Origin: Cylindrotheca closterium
Lineage: Eukaryota; Bacillariophyta; Bacillariophyceae; Bacillariales; Bacillariaceae
Length of the DNA: 64,000 bases
Assembly: GCA_933822405.4 (NCBI GenBank)
Contig: CAKOGP040000779.1
Span: 138,291-202,290 of the forward strand
Direction of reading: 5' to 3'
Below are positions 34,125-44,751 of the stretch, piece by piece. The number at the start of each line of letters is the position of its first letter. The first letter of the stretch is position 1. The notes beneath the pieces are model-generated. The model saw only the letters and a program-made list of their open reading frames with translations. It made no database searches and had not been told where the DNA came from. A program made the position numbers and the translations under genes.

Positions 34125-37100
34125 ATGGATCATCAGACAGAGGACGACTATTACGGACAAACACCGCAACCCATAATCTCCCAAATCTTGGTTGTCCACA
34201 ATGATGAGGACGAAAAGGCTGATGATCCTCGGTTTGAGGAAGACGAAGCCTTGCTGTCGGAAGTTGCCGATGCTTGGTTGGTCAAGCCAGTGGCAAACGA
34301 ATCATCTAAAACGGATCTCATGAAAAATATGAAGCCCTCCGAAATCAGACAACCCAAGCATAAGCAACAAAAACTGATAGTGTCGCCCGCGGGCAGAAGA
34401 AAGAGAAAATTGGAGTTTGAATTCACTGGACTAATCAGAAGAGAACGTGAAGTATCTTTGCTGAAAGACTGTTTCAGGCGCATGTTGGGACGCCCGATTG
34501 ATGACGGAGAATCCGAGACCTGCAGTAAAGAAGTTGTCTTTCTCTCGGGATTGAGCGGCGTTGGGAAAAGTACCGTGGCGCAGACATTGGAGCAGGATGT
34601 GGAAGCACTGGAGCACGGTGTCTTTGTACGAGGAAACTTCGACCAAACTGCAAGGGATAAGCCATACTCGGGCATCGCCAAAGCATTCGGTATGATTTGT
34701 GAAAAGATTGAACAAATGCCGAACGCTGTTGTCAACAGGGTTGCCACAAAGATATCTGAAGAATTTGGAACAACGGTTGAAGTTCTGATGCACCTCATTC
34801 CGGAGCTGAAATACATCATAAAGGACTATTCCACGACGACATTCTGTACCGACACTGCTGATCACGATATCATGAATGGACTTGACAGTCTTCGATTTGC
34901 ATTCCGTGCATTGACACGAGCCTTGAGTGCTGAATTCTCGCCCATGGTGTTGGTCTTGGATGACCTGCAATGGGCTGACATTTCTTCCCTCCTAATTGTG
35001 GACTGCCTCGTAACCGATACGCAAAATAGAAATCCTCTGATGGTCATTGGGTGCTATCGATCTGACGAGGTCGATGAAAATAGCATACTTGTAAACAAGA
35101 TCCATGCTCTCCGTGAAAAGACCAACAAGTACACTTTCAACATTACAGAATTAAAAGTTGAGGCCTTTAGCGCAAACGATATTAGTGACTTGATCAAGTC
35201 TCAAATATCAGCAGGTGACAAAACTATGATCGATGGCCTTGCAGCACTCTGTGAAAAACGAACTATGGGTAATCCGCACTTTGTCTTGGAGTTCCTCAAG
35301 ATGCTGAAGAATACAGGTTTGTTGGTGTATGATGGTGATTCCGAGACGTGGACATGGGATCTTGCGCAGATCGAAGAAGTGACAATGTCCACTGCCAATG
35401 TTGTTGTTCTATTGCAGTCCAAAATACAGAAAGTGCCAAAGCGGGTCCAACGACTTTTGCAATATGCAGCGTGCCTTGGCTCTTCCTTCAGCCTTCCGAC
35501 ACTCCAGCTCATCTGGAAGAAATCAAATATCCTTGATATGCGCGTATCATCTGAGCCCCTTGAGCAACTGCTTGCCACGGCCGAAGAAAATCGTTTCATC
35601 GAAAAGTGTGGTCCCAAGCGCTACAGATGGGTCCACGACAAAGTACAAGAGGCGTCATTGCTGCCTTCCAAGAAACCAATGGCGACCTTTCAGCTTGACG
35701 TTGGATCATCACTGTACTATTGCTTGGACGAGAAGAGTCTAGAAGAGGAACTTTTCAATGTAACGGATATCGTCAATAGCGGAAATACCAAGAAGCGCCC
35801 CGAATTTGCTCGATTGAACTTTCGAGCTGCGAAGAAGGCAAAGGGAATTTACGCCATACAAAGTGCTGCAAACTACGCGGCAAAAGGAATCGAGCTGTTG
35901 CAAGAGGGAGAGGTTCTTACCGGTCATATCTTGACGCTACAGCTATATACGATTGGTGCAGAGATGGAGACTGCGTTAGGAAATGTCAAGAAAGCGGAAC
36001 AATATGCAGAGGAGATCTTAAAGCGACCCCAGTACTCAGCAATGGATAAAATGCCTTTCAAGGTTCTTTCAATCCGGAAAGGACTCGTAGTTGATTTCAA
36101 GTATGATCAGACAATTGAACGATGTCTGGCGCGGCTCAAAGAACTTGACTACAGGTTGATTTGGAGTAGGAGTACAACATCTTTGCAGGCATTGGTGGAG
36201 CTAAAGAAAGCTATCAGAAGGGCCAAGCATACAAAAATGTTCAAGGAAACTGGTTATTCCCTGAACAAGATGACGGATCAAAAGTACCTATTGTGGATGC
36301 GACTCACAGGGATATTTGGCTATTCGGCATATCAGAGCAGAAAGTCTGTACTGTATGTTGTTGGTACGTGCAGGAACGTACAGATAACTCTCGATCACGG
36401 AATTGGACCAGAATCTGGCGCCATTTTTGCTAGCCTGGGGTTGTTGGTTGTGATTTTTCAAGGAGACTTTGAAACAGCTGCAAAGTTTGCTGAAATGGGA
36501 CTAGCAATGCAGAAGTTACACCCAGCTCGTGAAGGGTCATGTGTGTATATGTCGTATTCATTCGTTCTATGCTGGAAGAGACCACTGCAAGCTTTATTGA
36601 AGCCACATTATGATGGATATGTTTCCGCTACCAGAATGGGCGACTCCACCTTCTCATGTTGGTGCTTGAGCGCCCACCATGTCTGGTTGCCATATATGAT
36701 GGGAAAGCCGCTCCGTCTTATTTTGAAGGAATTTTCTTCACTACAATCCCAGATGGAAGAATTGTCACAGGTATACCCTCTTTCTCTATCGAAAGCTTGG
36801 TGATTTGGATCGACATGTTTCTCACTATCTTCGCGTTTGTCTCTGTCGTCCTTCAGCCGGGACCTCTACTCTTCTTGAAAATCTTGTGGCAAATGATGGT
36901 TAATCTTACTTCCAGCTTTTCAAATTCGCACAAGCTGGAGGGCCATACTTTCAGCCGAAATGAAGTTGACGATTGGGAACGAATAGGAGGCACTTTCGTG
37001 CATTTCGCAGAAGGCGAGCTATTTCTATTCCTGAAGCCAGCGGAAGCTGCCGATAGGGCGATCGCTGTTGGAGACAAGTTTTCAAAGCTGACGCCGAGTT

Positions 37101-37543
37101 TTTGTTTGGTGATGATTGAAACGTTCCATCGTGGCGTTGCTTTGTACATCATGGCTCGAAAGACCAAGCAACGCAAGTACAAGAATCATGCAAGCAAAAT
37201 CCGCAAAACAATCAAGAAGTGGCTGCGGGCAGGAAACCCGAATGTCGAGCACTATAGTTTGTTGCTGGACGCAGAACACGCGGCTTTGAGTCGAGCTTAT
37301 GCAAGTGCAGAGAAGCTGTATGAAGAAGCAATCGTGTTGGCCTCCCGAATGGAGTATCTTCACCATGCTGCCCTCTTCAATGAGAGGTATGCTGATTTCT
37401 TGCTAAACGAAGTTGATGATGCGGAAAGAGCTTCGCATTATTTGGATGAAGCCATTCGGCTGTACGAGCAATGGGGGGCAACTAGGAAGATCGAGATGTT
37501 ACAAAGCGACTTGGAACGATCTCCTGCGTTTCAAATGGAGTGA
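34125..37543 (+). CDS. STAND-type AAA_16 ATPase, copy D
   Basis: Exons 34125-36770 and 36857-37543, with an 86-nt intron (GTATAC...TTCAG), encode 1,110 residues. The start is the first ATG. Order: acidic leader, EALLSEVADAWLVK (41-54), LMKNMKPSEIRQPKHK, FTGLIRREREV, Walker A GLSGVGKST (142-150), a GNFDQTARDKPYSG block (GKFDQ in the other copies B, C and E), LVLDDLQWAD, GCYRSDEVDENS, MGNPHFVLEFLKML, RWVHDKVQEASLL, and a helical TPR-like C-terminal half with FHRGVALYIMARKTKQRKYK. The intron is at the same site as in copy C. Copy D is the complete reference for the truncated copy C. Confidence 0.92.
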
Positions 37544-38006
37544 TTGCGAGTTCTATATGTTTTGGTGTCAGTCTCTCAATATCGTATCTTAGGGGAACAG
37601 TTTTTAAAGCTGGCATCTTAACTCTTTCAATTACATGCAGCCACTCTCTGGAGTTATAGTACTGTATCTCAATCTTGGTTTTAATGTCAAAATTGAAAAT
37701 GCTGCCAGAAAAAGAAAGACTACAATAGTACCGGAGGAATGCTGGATGAAGTCCCGGAAAAATTTGAGGGAAAATGACAGTCATAGCAAATTCAAAATTG
37801 TGTATCGGATAGTGGCAATGAATTTGAATCTACATAGAAGTTGAGGGTCATGTTTGCAATATTGACACCAAGCTTCGCTACTTCATTACCGGTACAGGCG
37901 CAACGAATTCAGATGATGAGTCATTATTCCTTTTTACAAAGACTTGTGACACAATCCTGGGTTTTATTGCTCTACATTACGAAGTAAAGTCGAGATTGCG
38001 TCCAAA
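37544..38006. other. Intergenic region downstream of STAND copy D
   Basis: The first ~100 nt belong to the duplicated unit. The rest should include the promoter of the next gene, with a TACCGGTA octamer at 37887-37894. Confidence 0.45.
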
Positions 38007-38912
38007 ATGAAAACACGAAGCATGTCAGAACCACGAAAGCTTGACAGCAAGCCACGAGATCTATCAAGTCAAGAGAAATGCAAAGAGTGGGCCAGGATCG
38101 AGCCAGCCCTCATTCGTTTGTGGGGCATAGGTGCGATCGGTCCCAATACGAAGTTCAGTGATGTGATGAGGGCACCAGGTGTAGTTCTTGGAAAGCTTGC
38201 ACAACAAACCTTCCAATTCTTTTGGAACAAACTCAGAACACACCTGATAGATAAGCAGGAACAAAAGCGACGGGTGTCATCATGTACGTATGCTCAGAAT
38301 ATTTTTGATTGATCATTTGCTGCTTCCATTATCTTCCCACACTAACACCAGCGCCATTCAGCCGGTTTTCTTCCTTCCACTCGTGCTTCCAAGAGATCCA
38401 AGTCTATACGTCATGGCGAGAAGAATGGTGACCATAATATGTTCCATCCTGTGACAAATTTCGTTCCGTACATAGATACGAATGGTGACAAAATGCTGGC
38501 GGTCGTCATCCTTCTACCTTCTGGCGTCTGCGAGGATGATAAATCACCATTCCCATTCAAGGCGGGTTACCGCCTGGAGCTTGATCATGATGTCCTTCGG
38601 CTGACCGTAAAGATGCCCGAATTGTTCGAGGATTTCGAAAACCTTTTTTATGCTGTGATTGAGAAAGACGAGTGTACAAGGTGGGCTATCCGTGATGCAC
38701 ACAGGAGAAGCATGATGAAGTATCGAAAGGATTGGAACGGTTCCATAGCATTGACGGCTGAAATTCATCTGCCTTCTAAACCTGTCCGAAATACTTTCAG
38801 ATGCTCACAGGTCAAGCAAAAAGCAACAAGTGCGAACTTCTTGGTTTTCTATTTCACAATGGAACAGTTTGATGATGGCACCTGCAAGTTTGACAAGCCA
38901 CACGAATGTTAG
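38007..38912 (+). CDS. Unknown two-exon protein, 275 residues
   Basis: Exons 38007-38283 and 38362-38912, joined across a 78-nt intron (GTACGT...TTCAG); the junction codon and frame are continuous. The N-terminal part is basic and Ser-rich, with a helical segment ending in a Lys/Arg patch. The second exon begins Ser/Lys/Arg-rich and continues into a compact mixed alpha/beta domain (FVPYIDTNGDKMLAVVILLPSGV onward). No signal peptide, membrane helix or recognised motif is present. Codon use is like its neighbours. I cannot assign a function. Confidence 0.75.
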
Positions 38913-39022
38913 AAACTCAGTTCTGTAAGGTACTGTAGTATTGCATCGTTTAAAATATATAATACATTTTTATGTTATGAAATTCGCTGTGACGTCAGGA
39001 AATTGCTTCACGGTTAGCAATT

Positions 39023-41446
39023 TTACATGCGAGATACTCCTAGAGTTTCTGCCATTTTGGACAGAGACGTTTCCGATGTTTGCTTTTTATGTTCTTCGTG
39101 CTCGTGCAAAATGTTCTTCATGATGGTCTTGGAGTCTTTCATGAGTACAAGTGGGAGGTCTGGTTGCAAGGTCTTGAGAACACGGCGAGCAGCGTCTCTT
39201 GCATTGGCCGGAGTTGAGTTCACGTCAGACGGCAACTCCAGCATTCCCTCTTGGAGAGCATACAGATCATCCAATTCATCCTCCAGCTCAGTGACTGACT
39301 GTAGCTTGCTCTCCATACTTTGAGTGTATCGCAAAGTCCGTTGCATGTAGCGTCCAATGGAGGTTAGTGGGAAAATGTAAGATTTGCCATATAGACATTG
39401 CTGAATGATCGCTGCCGAGTCGTTGCACACCGCCGTGACACCGTATCCACCAAAGGGGAGTTCCATTTCGGTTGCCAAGCCATTCAAAACATTGGCATAT
39501 AGAGCTGATAGACGCACCGCTCTACCGACCTCAGAAGCCTCCTTCAGAGCACGTCCTGATTCGACGTTTTTATTGAAGGGAACTTCTGGATCCGCATCCG
39601 GCTTCCACCCACAGAATCCTTCAATACCAATGAAGTGTTGAATAATCAAAGGATTTGATATGGCAGACGCATTGAAATCGTCATACTCTTGATCTTGTTT
39701 GCTAGTAAGGGGCCCATCGCCGATGGTAAGACGCAAGCCCGAATGGGGCATCATTGCTGGTGCCATGTTGCCGTCCTTATCTTCGTACCCGCTCTCTAGG
39801 AAGACTCCGATTGGAATATTGGACCACGAGCCGTCCGATTCCTTGATGCACATTCCAATGCCAAAGGATGTGATACGGGATGTCGGTACAACCGTAATAT
39901 CATGTCCCATATTGATCAATCCTTGAATGAATTCAGCTGGCTTGGAAATCGCGGGTCCATCCTCGGTCAATCGAATGGTAAAGAGGGGATCTTTATCATC
40001 CGGATTGGCCAATCGATGATAGTTAGCACCCAAGCGATTCAACAAGACAGCAACTAATCGCATCTGCAATACTTGTCGTTTGGTATGTGTGGAGAGAGCA
40101 CCGCCGTGTCCCAAATGCAAGTCAGGGAAAAGACGTGGGTTGATGGGAACAGGCTCTCCCATACAACGATCATTTGGATCATACTGTTGCGAGGCCTTGG
40201 TATCAATATCACTGTCCTTTGCCGTGTTTACATCCTCGTACTCGCTGTCTTCTTTGATTTCTGCTTGGGCGGTCTGAAGTTCTATCGGGGCATGATCCGC
40301 GCAATGCCCTTGGTCCACCATGGTATTTTCTAATTTCCGAATTGTCTTGTGAAAGTCTCGATCAAGAACAAATCCAGAGTTTGGAAGAATGCCGGTATCG
40401 ATGGCCGGGCCATGAACATTTTCACCATTCTTCATTTTCTGAATGGCGGACAAGTTGGAACCTGGCAATTTGTCATCCGCGTCGCTGACGTCCTCTGCCT
40501 TGCTGCTCTTCTCGCCACTGTTGAGTTTGGCATTGTTTTCCGACAGTGCCAAGACACTCAAGATTGAAATGGGAAGTCCTGCTCGATCGTCGTCTTCTCC
40601 TAGCGTATTGGAGGCTGCCTGTTGGGACAAGATCCATCGCGTGGCCAATTTGGAACCAAATTTCTGTGCCTGTCCTTCAATTGGACCGACGCCAACGGCC
40701 GGCAAGAGAGCCCGACCCAAATTCGGACCCAAGGCCTTGAGCAATCCAGAAGCAAGACCAGCCTCCAATTCACGTTGTACCAACTTGGGCAAATCCTTTG
40801 AGTTGAATCCCTTGGGAAGTTGTTTGGGGCGTAGAGTAGAAAGATAATCACCCAGTCCCACAAACTTCCATTCGGGATGTGCCTTTTGGAAGGAGGGATT
40901 GACTTGTAATAATTTCAAATTGGGAAAGACATTGGTGTCTTGATTTGGTTCCCCACGGACCATGGTCACACCAGCTCCGAACAACCATGATTCTTCCTTG
41001 ACTTGCTTGAGACGTCGTCGAATTGCTCCTTGATATTTCAAGTAGATAATTAACGAGATCAAGCCGACCACGGATGTTGCAATGCCTCCAGGACTCAGAA
41101 CCACTGATCGAAGCGATTGCAGTATCTTAGCAATCGTGGTGGTCGGGGAAGTGGCACTGGTGGCCATTGTTCTCGTGGTACTAGTTGCGGATCGCCCTGC
41201 TACCGCGGCTGCAGGGGCGAATGTTGTAGGACAAAACATGCTGGAAAGTCCACCGAGCGACGCGTTGCTCGTGTTGGGTGGAGATGGCCCTTGAAAGTGC
41301 CCTTGCTTTTGTTCGGCACTACCACCTTGTCGAAACAAAGAAAAGCTGGATGAAGCAGGAGATGCTGTTGCGGTTGCCGCGGTTGCTCGATTCGGGTGAG
41401 CAAACATCAGAGATGGAAAAGTAGGAATACGGCTTGATTGTTTCAT
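39023..41446 (-). CDS. Membrane-anchored protein of unknown family, tandem copy 1
   Basis: Protein of 807 residues, single exon. A ~115-residue Ala/Ser/Thr-rich leader with few acidic residues (possible organelle-targeting sequence) precedes one hydrophobic helix (~120-138), then a basic stretch AIRRRLKQVKEESWLFG. The remainder is soluble: a helical region, an acidic variable linker, then a long conserved part with DPNDRCMGEPVPINPRLFPDLHLGHGG, RLGANYHRLANPD and SGYEDKDGNMAPAMMPHSG. The C-terminal ~100 residues look like a coiled coil. It is a close paralogue of 42025-44163, which lacks the long leader. Function not recognised. Confidence 0.85.
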   Translation of the reverse strand: MKQSSRIPTFPSLMFAHPNRATAATATASPASSSFSLFRQGGSAEQKQGHFQGPSPPNTSNASLGGLSSMFCPTTFAPAAAVAGRSATSTTRTMATSATSPTTTIAKILQSLRSVVLSPGGIATSVVGLISLIIYLKYQGAIRRRLKQVKEESWLFGAGVTMVRGEPNQDTNVFPNLKLLQVNPSFQKAHPEWKFVGLGDYLSTLRPKQLPKGFNSKDLPKLVQRELEAGLASGLLKALGPNLGRALLPAVGVGPIEGQAQKFGSKLATRWILSQQAASNTLGEDDDRAGLPISILSVLALSENNAKLNSGEKSSKAEDVSDADDKLPGSNLSAIQKMKNGENVHGPAIDTGILPNSGFVLDRDFHKTIRKLENTMVDQGHCADHAPIELQTAQAEIKEDSEYEDVNTAKDSDIDTKASQQYDPNDRCMGEPVPINPRLFPDLHLGHGGALSTHTKRQVLQMRLVAVLLNRLGANYHRLANPDDKDPLFTIRLTEDGPAISKPAEFIQGLINMGHDITVVPTSRITSFGIGMCIKESDGSWSNIPIGVFLESGYEDKDGNMAPAMMPHSGLRLTIGDGPLTSKQDQEYDDFNASAISNPLIIQHFIGIEGFCGWKPDADPEVPFNKNVESGRALKEASEVGRAVRLSALYANVLNGLATEMELPFGGYGVTAVCNDSAAIIQQCLYGKSYIFPLTSIGRYMQRTLRYTQSMESKLQSVTELEDELDDLYALQEGMLELPSDVNSTPANARDAARRVLKTLQPDLPLVLMKDSKTIMKNILHEHEEHKKQTSETSLSKMAETLGVSRM

Positions 41447-42024
41447 CTTGTCGATAATTTAAATTGTGTCTGACTTCTTCTTGATATGTTGGAGAATAAA
41501 GATTACAGTATAATGGTGCGATGTGTGATGGCGTTTGATTTTTATTATGATGTTTGAAATGTCAGAAAAGCGCAATAATCAGAAAAGGCTTTTCTAACAC
41601 CTGTCTGTCCTTCGCCATAATCGTTACGACTGAAATACGAGAAGATGATTGGCTGATTCTGACAAGAAGTGTCAAAGTATTCGAAACGGGTGATTCCGCC
41701 GGTAAGAGGGTATATCCGGGCTGGTTCGTGGTGTTTCTGATACGAAGTATTTTAAAATAGAAGGGTAATCGAAGTTGTGGTCTTTCACCGGATGGTCTAC
41801 TACTAGGTATTGCATACAAGGCTATATTCATTCGATGATGTCGCTCTGGAACGCTTCAACTACATGGTACGATATAAACAGCACACTCCCCTCAGCCATT
41901 TGTTCTCGATAGAGTTGAAAGTAAGTACTATCCCGTATAGTACAAGTTTCCATTACTTTAGTAATAAATAGTTTACATCAGGTTTGCCAGGGAATTGCAA
42001 AAATGGCGCCAAGGGGGGCCCATT
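41447..42024. other. Intergenic region between the tandem membrane-anchored paralogues
   Basis: Contains the promoter of copy 1 and the 3' flank of copy 2. Nothing else is recognisable. Confidence 0.4.
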
Positions 42025-44163
42025 TTACAGACGAGTTATCGTAAAAGTACTTTCCTCGTTGGCTTGCTTTTTGTGCTCTTTCTGGTCTTCGTGTTCTTGC
42101 AAAATGTTTTCCATGATAGTCTTGGAGTCTTTCAAGAGCGTAAGTGGGAGTTGTGGTTGCAAGGTCTTAAGAACACGGCGAGCAGCGTCTGCTGCATTAG
42201 CCGGTGTCGAGTTAATGTCCGATGGCAATTCCATCATTCCTTTCTCAAGAGCATCAAGATCATCCAACTCTTCTTGCATGGAAGGGACCGACTGTAGTTT
42301 GCGATCCATGCTTTGATTGTATCGCAAAGTCCGTTGCATGTAGCGTCCAATGGAGGTTAGTGGGAAAATGTAGGATTCGCCATATAGACATTGCTGGATG
42401 ATCGCTGCCGAATCGTTGCACACCGCCGTGACACCATAACCACCAAATGGAAGTTCCAATTCGGTTGCCAAGCCATTCAAAACATTGGCATAAAGAGCTG
42501 ATAGACGCACCGCTCGAACGATTTCAGAAGCATCTTTCAAAGGTCGGCCCGACTCGACGTTTTCATTGTAGGGCACTTCTGCATTTTGATCCATCTTCCA
42601 CCCGCAGAATCCTTCAATACCAATAAAATGCTGAATAATCAAAGGATTTGATATGGCAGATCCTTCAAAATCGTCATATTCTTGATGTTGATTGCTAGTA
42701 AGAGGCCCATCGCCAATGATAAGACGCAAGCCCGAATGTGGCATCATCGCTGGTGCCATGTTGCCGTCCTTATCTTCGTACCCGCTCTCTATGAATGCTG
42801 CAAGTGGGATATTGGACCACGAGCCATCCGATTCCTTGAGGCACATACCCAATCCAAAGGATGTGATACGAGTTGTCGGTACAATGGTAATGTCTTGTCC
42901 CTTGTCGATCAATCCTTGAATAAATTCAGATGGCTTGGAAATCACAGGTCCATCCTTAGTCAGTTTCATTGTAAAAAGAGCCTCTGCATTATCCGGATTG
43001 GCCAATCGATGATAGTTAGCACCCAAGCGATTCAACAAAACGGCCACCAATCGCATCTGCAATACTTGTCGTTTGGTATGCGAACAGAGTGCGTCGCCAT
43101 GTCCCAAATGCAAGTCGGGGAAAAGACGTGGGTTGATGGGAACCGGTTCTCCCATGCTACGATCATTTGGATCATACTGCTGCATACCCTTGGTATCGTC
43201 ATCGCGGTCCTTTGCCGTTTTGGAATCCCCGTACTTGCTGTCTTCTTCGAGTTCTGCTTGAGCCGCCTGGAGCTCAATCGGGGAATGATCCGCACAATGT
43301 CCTTGGTCCACTATGGTCTTTTCCAGTTTCCGAATCGTCTTGTGAAAATCTTGATCGAGAACGAAGCCAGAGTTTGGAAGAATGTCGGTATCAAAGGATG
43401 GGCCACTGTCATTTTCCCCATTTTTCATTTTCCGCATGGCGGACAAGTTGGAACCTGGCAATTTGTCATCCAACGACGGAAGTGGAGAGGCGTCATTGTC
43501 GTTGTTGACTTCAACTACACCCTCGTTGTTCTTGTTGGTACGTGTACCACCGCCACTGTTAAGTCTGGCATTGTTTTCCGACAGTGCCAAGACACTCAAG
43601 ATTGAAATGGGAAGTCCTGCTCGATCTTCGTCGTCTCCCAGCGTATTGGCAGCTGCTTGTTTAGACAAGATCCATCGCGTGGCCAATTTGGATCCAAGTT
43701 TCTGAGCCTGTCCATGAATCGGGCCAAAACCAACGGCTGGCAAGAGAGCCCGACCCAAATTCGGACCCAACGCCTTGAGCAATCCAGAAGCAAGACCAGC
43801 TTCTAATTCACGTTGTACCAACTTGGGTAGTTGTTTGGGAGTGAACCCCTTGGGAAGTTGTTTGGGACGGAGAGTTGATAGATAATCACCCAAACTTACA
43901 AGCTTCCAGTCAGGATGTGCCTCTTGAAAAGAAGGGTTGATTTGAAGTAGTACCAAATTTGGAAATATATTGGTGGCTTGGTTCGGTTCCCCACGGACAA
44001 TGGTCACACCAACTCCAAACAACCATGATTCTTCCTTAACTTGTTTGAGACGTCGACGAATAGCGCCACGATATTTCCAGTAGACAATCAACAAGACCAA
44101 TATGACCACAATTGTCGCAATGCCTCCAGGACTAATAACCACTGATTTAATCGAGTCGACCAT
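42025..44163 (-). CDS. Membrane-anchored protein of unknown family, tandem copy 2
   Basis: Protein of 712 residues if started at the ATG at 44163, where similarity to copy 1 begins. The frame extends further upstream, but that extension shows no similarity to copy 1 and is unlikely to be coding. The N-terminus goes straight into the single hydrophobic helix (~13-31) followed by AIRRRLKQVKEESWLFG. The rest parallels copy 1 block for block, with a diverged acidic linker in the middle and a coiled-coil-like end. The two differ most in the leader, the linker and the last 20 residues, so they may differ in location rather than activity. Confidence 0.85.
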   Translation of the reverse strand: MVDSIKSVVISPGGIATIVVILVLLIVYWKYRGAIRRRLKQVKEESWLFGVGVTIVRGEPNQATNIFPNLVLLQINPSFQEAHPDWKLVSLGDYLSTLRPKQLPKGFTPKQLPKLVQRELEAGLASGLLKALGPNLGRALLPAVGFGPIHGQAQKLGSKLATRWILSKQAAANTLGDDEDRAGLPISILSVLALSENNARLNSGGGTRTNKNNEGVVEVNNDNDASPLPSLDDKLPGSNLSAMRKMKNGENDSGPSFDTDILPNSGFVLDQDFHKTIRKLEKTIVDQGHCADHSPIELQAAQAELEEDSKYGDSKTAKDRDDDTKGMQQYDPNDRSMGEPVPINPRLFPDLHLGHGDALCSHTKRQVLQMRLVAVLLNRLGANYHRLANPDNAEALFTMKLTKDGPVISKPSEFIQGLIDKGQDITIVPTTRITSFGLGMCLKESDGSWSNIPLAAFIESGYEDKDGNMAPAMMPHSGLRLIIGDGPLTSNQHQEYDDFEGSAISNPLIIQHFIGIEGFCGWKMDQNAEVPYNENVESGRPLKDASEIVRAVRLSALYANVLNGLATELELPFGGYGVTAVCNDSAAIIQQCLYGESYIFPLTSIGRYMQRTLRYNQSMDRKLQSVPSMQEELDDLDALEKGMMELPSDINSTPANAADAARRVLKTLQPQLPLTLLKDSKTIMENILQEHEDQKEHKKQANEESTFTITRL

Positions 44164-44751
44164 GCTAGTTGCGTTTGACTTCTTCTTGATAAGCTGACGA
44201 ATAAAGATTACTCTTGATACAATGTTTTGATGTGAGATACTCAAAAGGAGAAGATGGAGATTGAATTGTAATGTGCGATGATGTCTGCCATGACGTCGTG
44301 TTGTAATTTTGTGAGAAGAACGAAATCTTGTAAATGTGCTGAGAAAATGTTTTCCCCGCACCTTTGGAGGACTACGACTGAAAAACGAGAAGATATGATT
44401 GGCCGGTTCTAATGAAAGTGGAGATTCTACCGGTCCGATACAGTAGCAAAGGCGTTTCACCTTCTCAACCCAAAAGTTTTGATGAAGCTTAATTTTCACT
44501 TGATAAGAGGAATAATCCAAAAGGGGAGTAACGTTGGTCTGAGAGTGGCATGATCTAAGGGGAGGACTGTGTGCTTTATTTACGATACATACTACTATTT
44601 CATTTGACACAGTCACTCAAAGGGGGGGGGGGTACAGATGAACCTCCTCCCCTCCCTCCGACGTACAGAATTAGTCTCACATGCATGCAAACAATGATGC
44701 TTGAATGCGAATGAAAACCACATCCTGAGTCCCATCATAACATTACTGAAG
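44164..44751. promoter_or_regulatory. Divergent intergenic region with an 11-G run
   Basis: Upstream region of both the membrane-anchored copy 2 and the bisphosphate nucleotidase. A homopolymer of 11 G lies at 44622-44632, followed by pyrimidine-rich sequence. No gene was recognised. Confidence 0.4.

Larger units (their letters stand above)
26300..37650. repeat. Large inverted duplication of STAND genes C and D
   Basis: Copy C (minus) and copy D (plus) are near-identical at the nucleotide level, share the intron site, and keep similarity about 100 nt past their stops (both have a GTTTTGG-YGTC motif and a TTTTTAAAG-YTGG motif in order). The arms enclose the two tandem LRR-ankyrin genes. The outer boundaries are approximate. 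Confidence 0.8.

Noticed and set aside
42682..43605. 307-codon plus-strand open frame
   Set aside because: It is antisense to the well-conserved membrane-anchored paralogue; its similarity to the other antisense frame simply mirrors the coding strand.
44164..44616. N-terminal extension of the second membrane-anchored paralogue
   Set aside because: The frame stays open but has no similarity to its paralogue, and it passes through sequence with intergenic character; the ATG at 44163 fits better.
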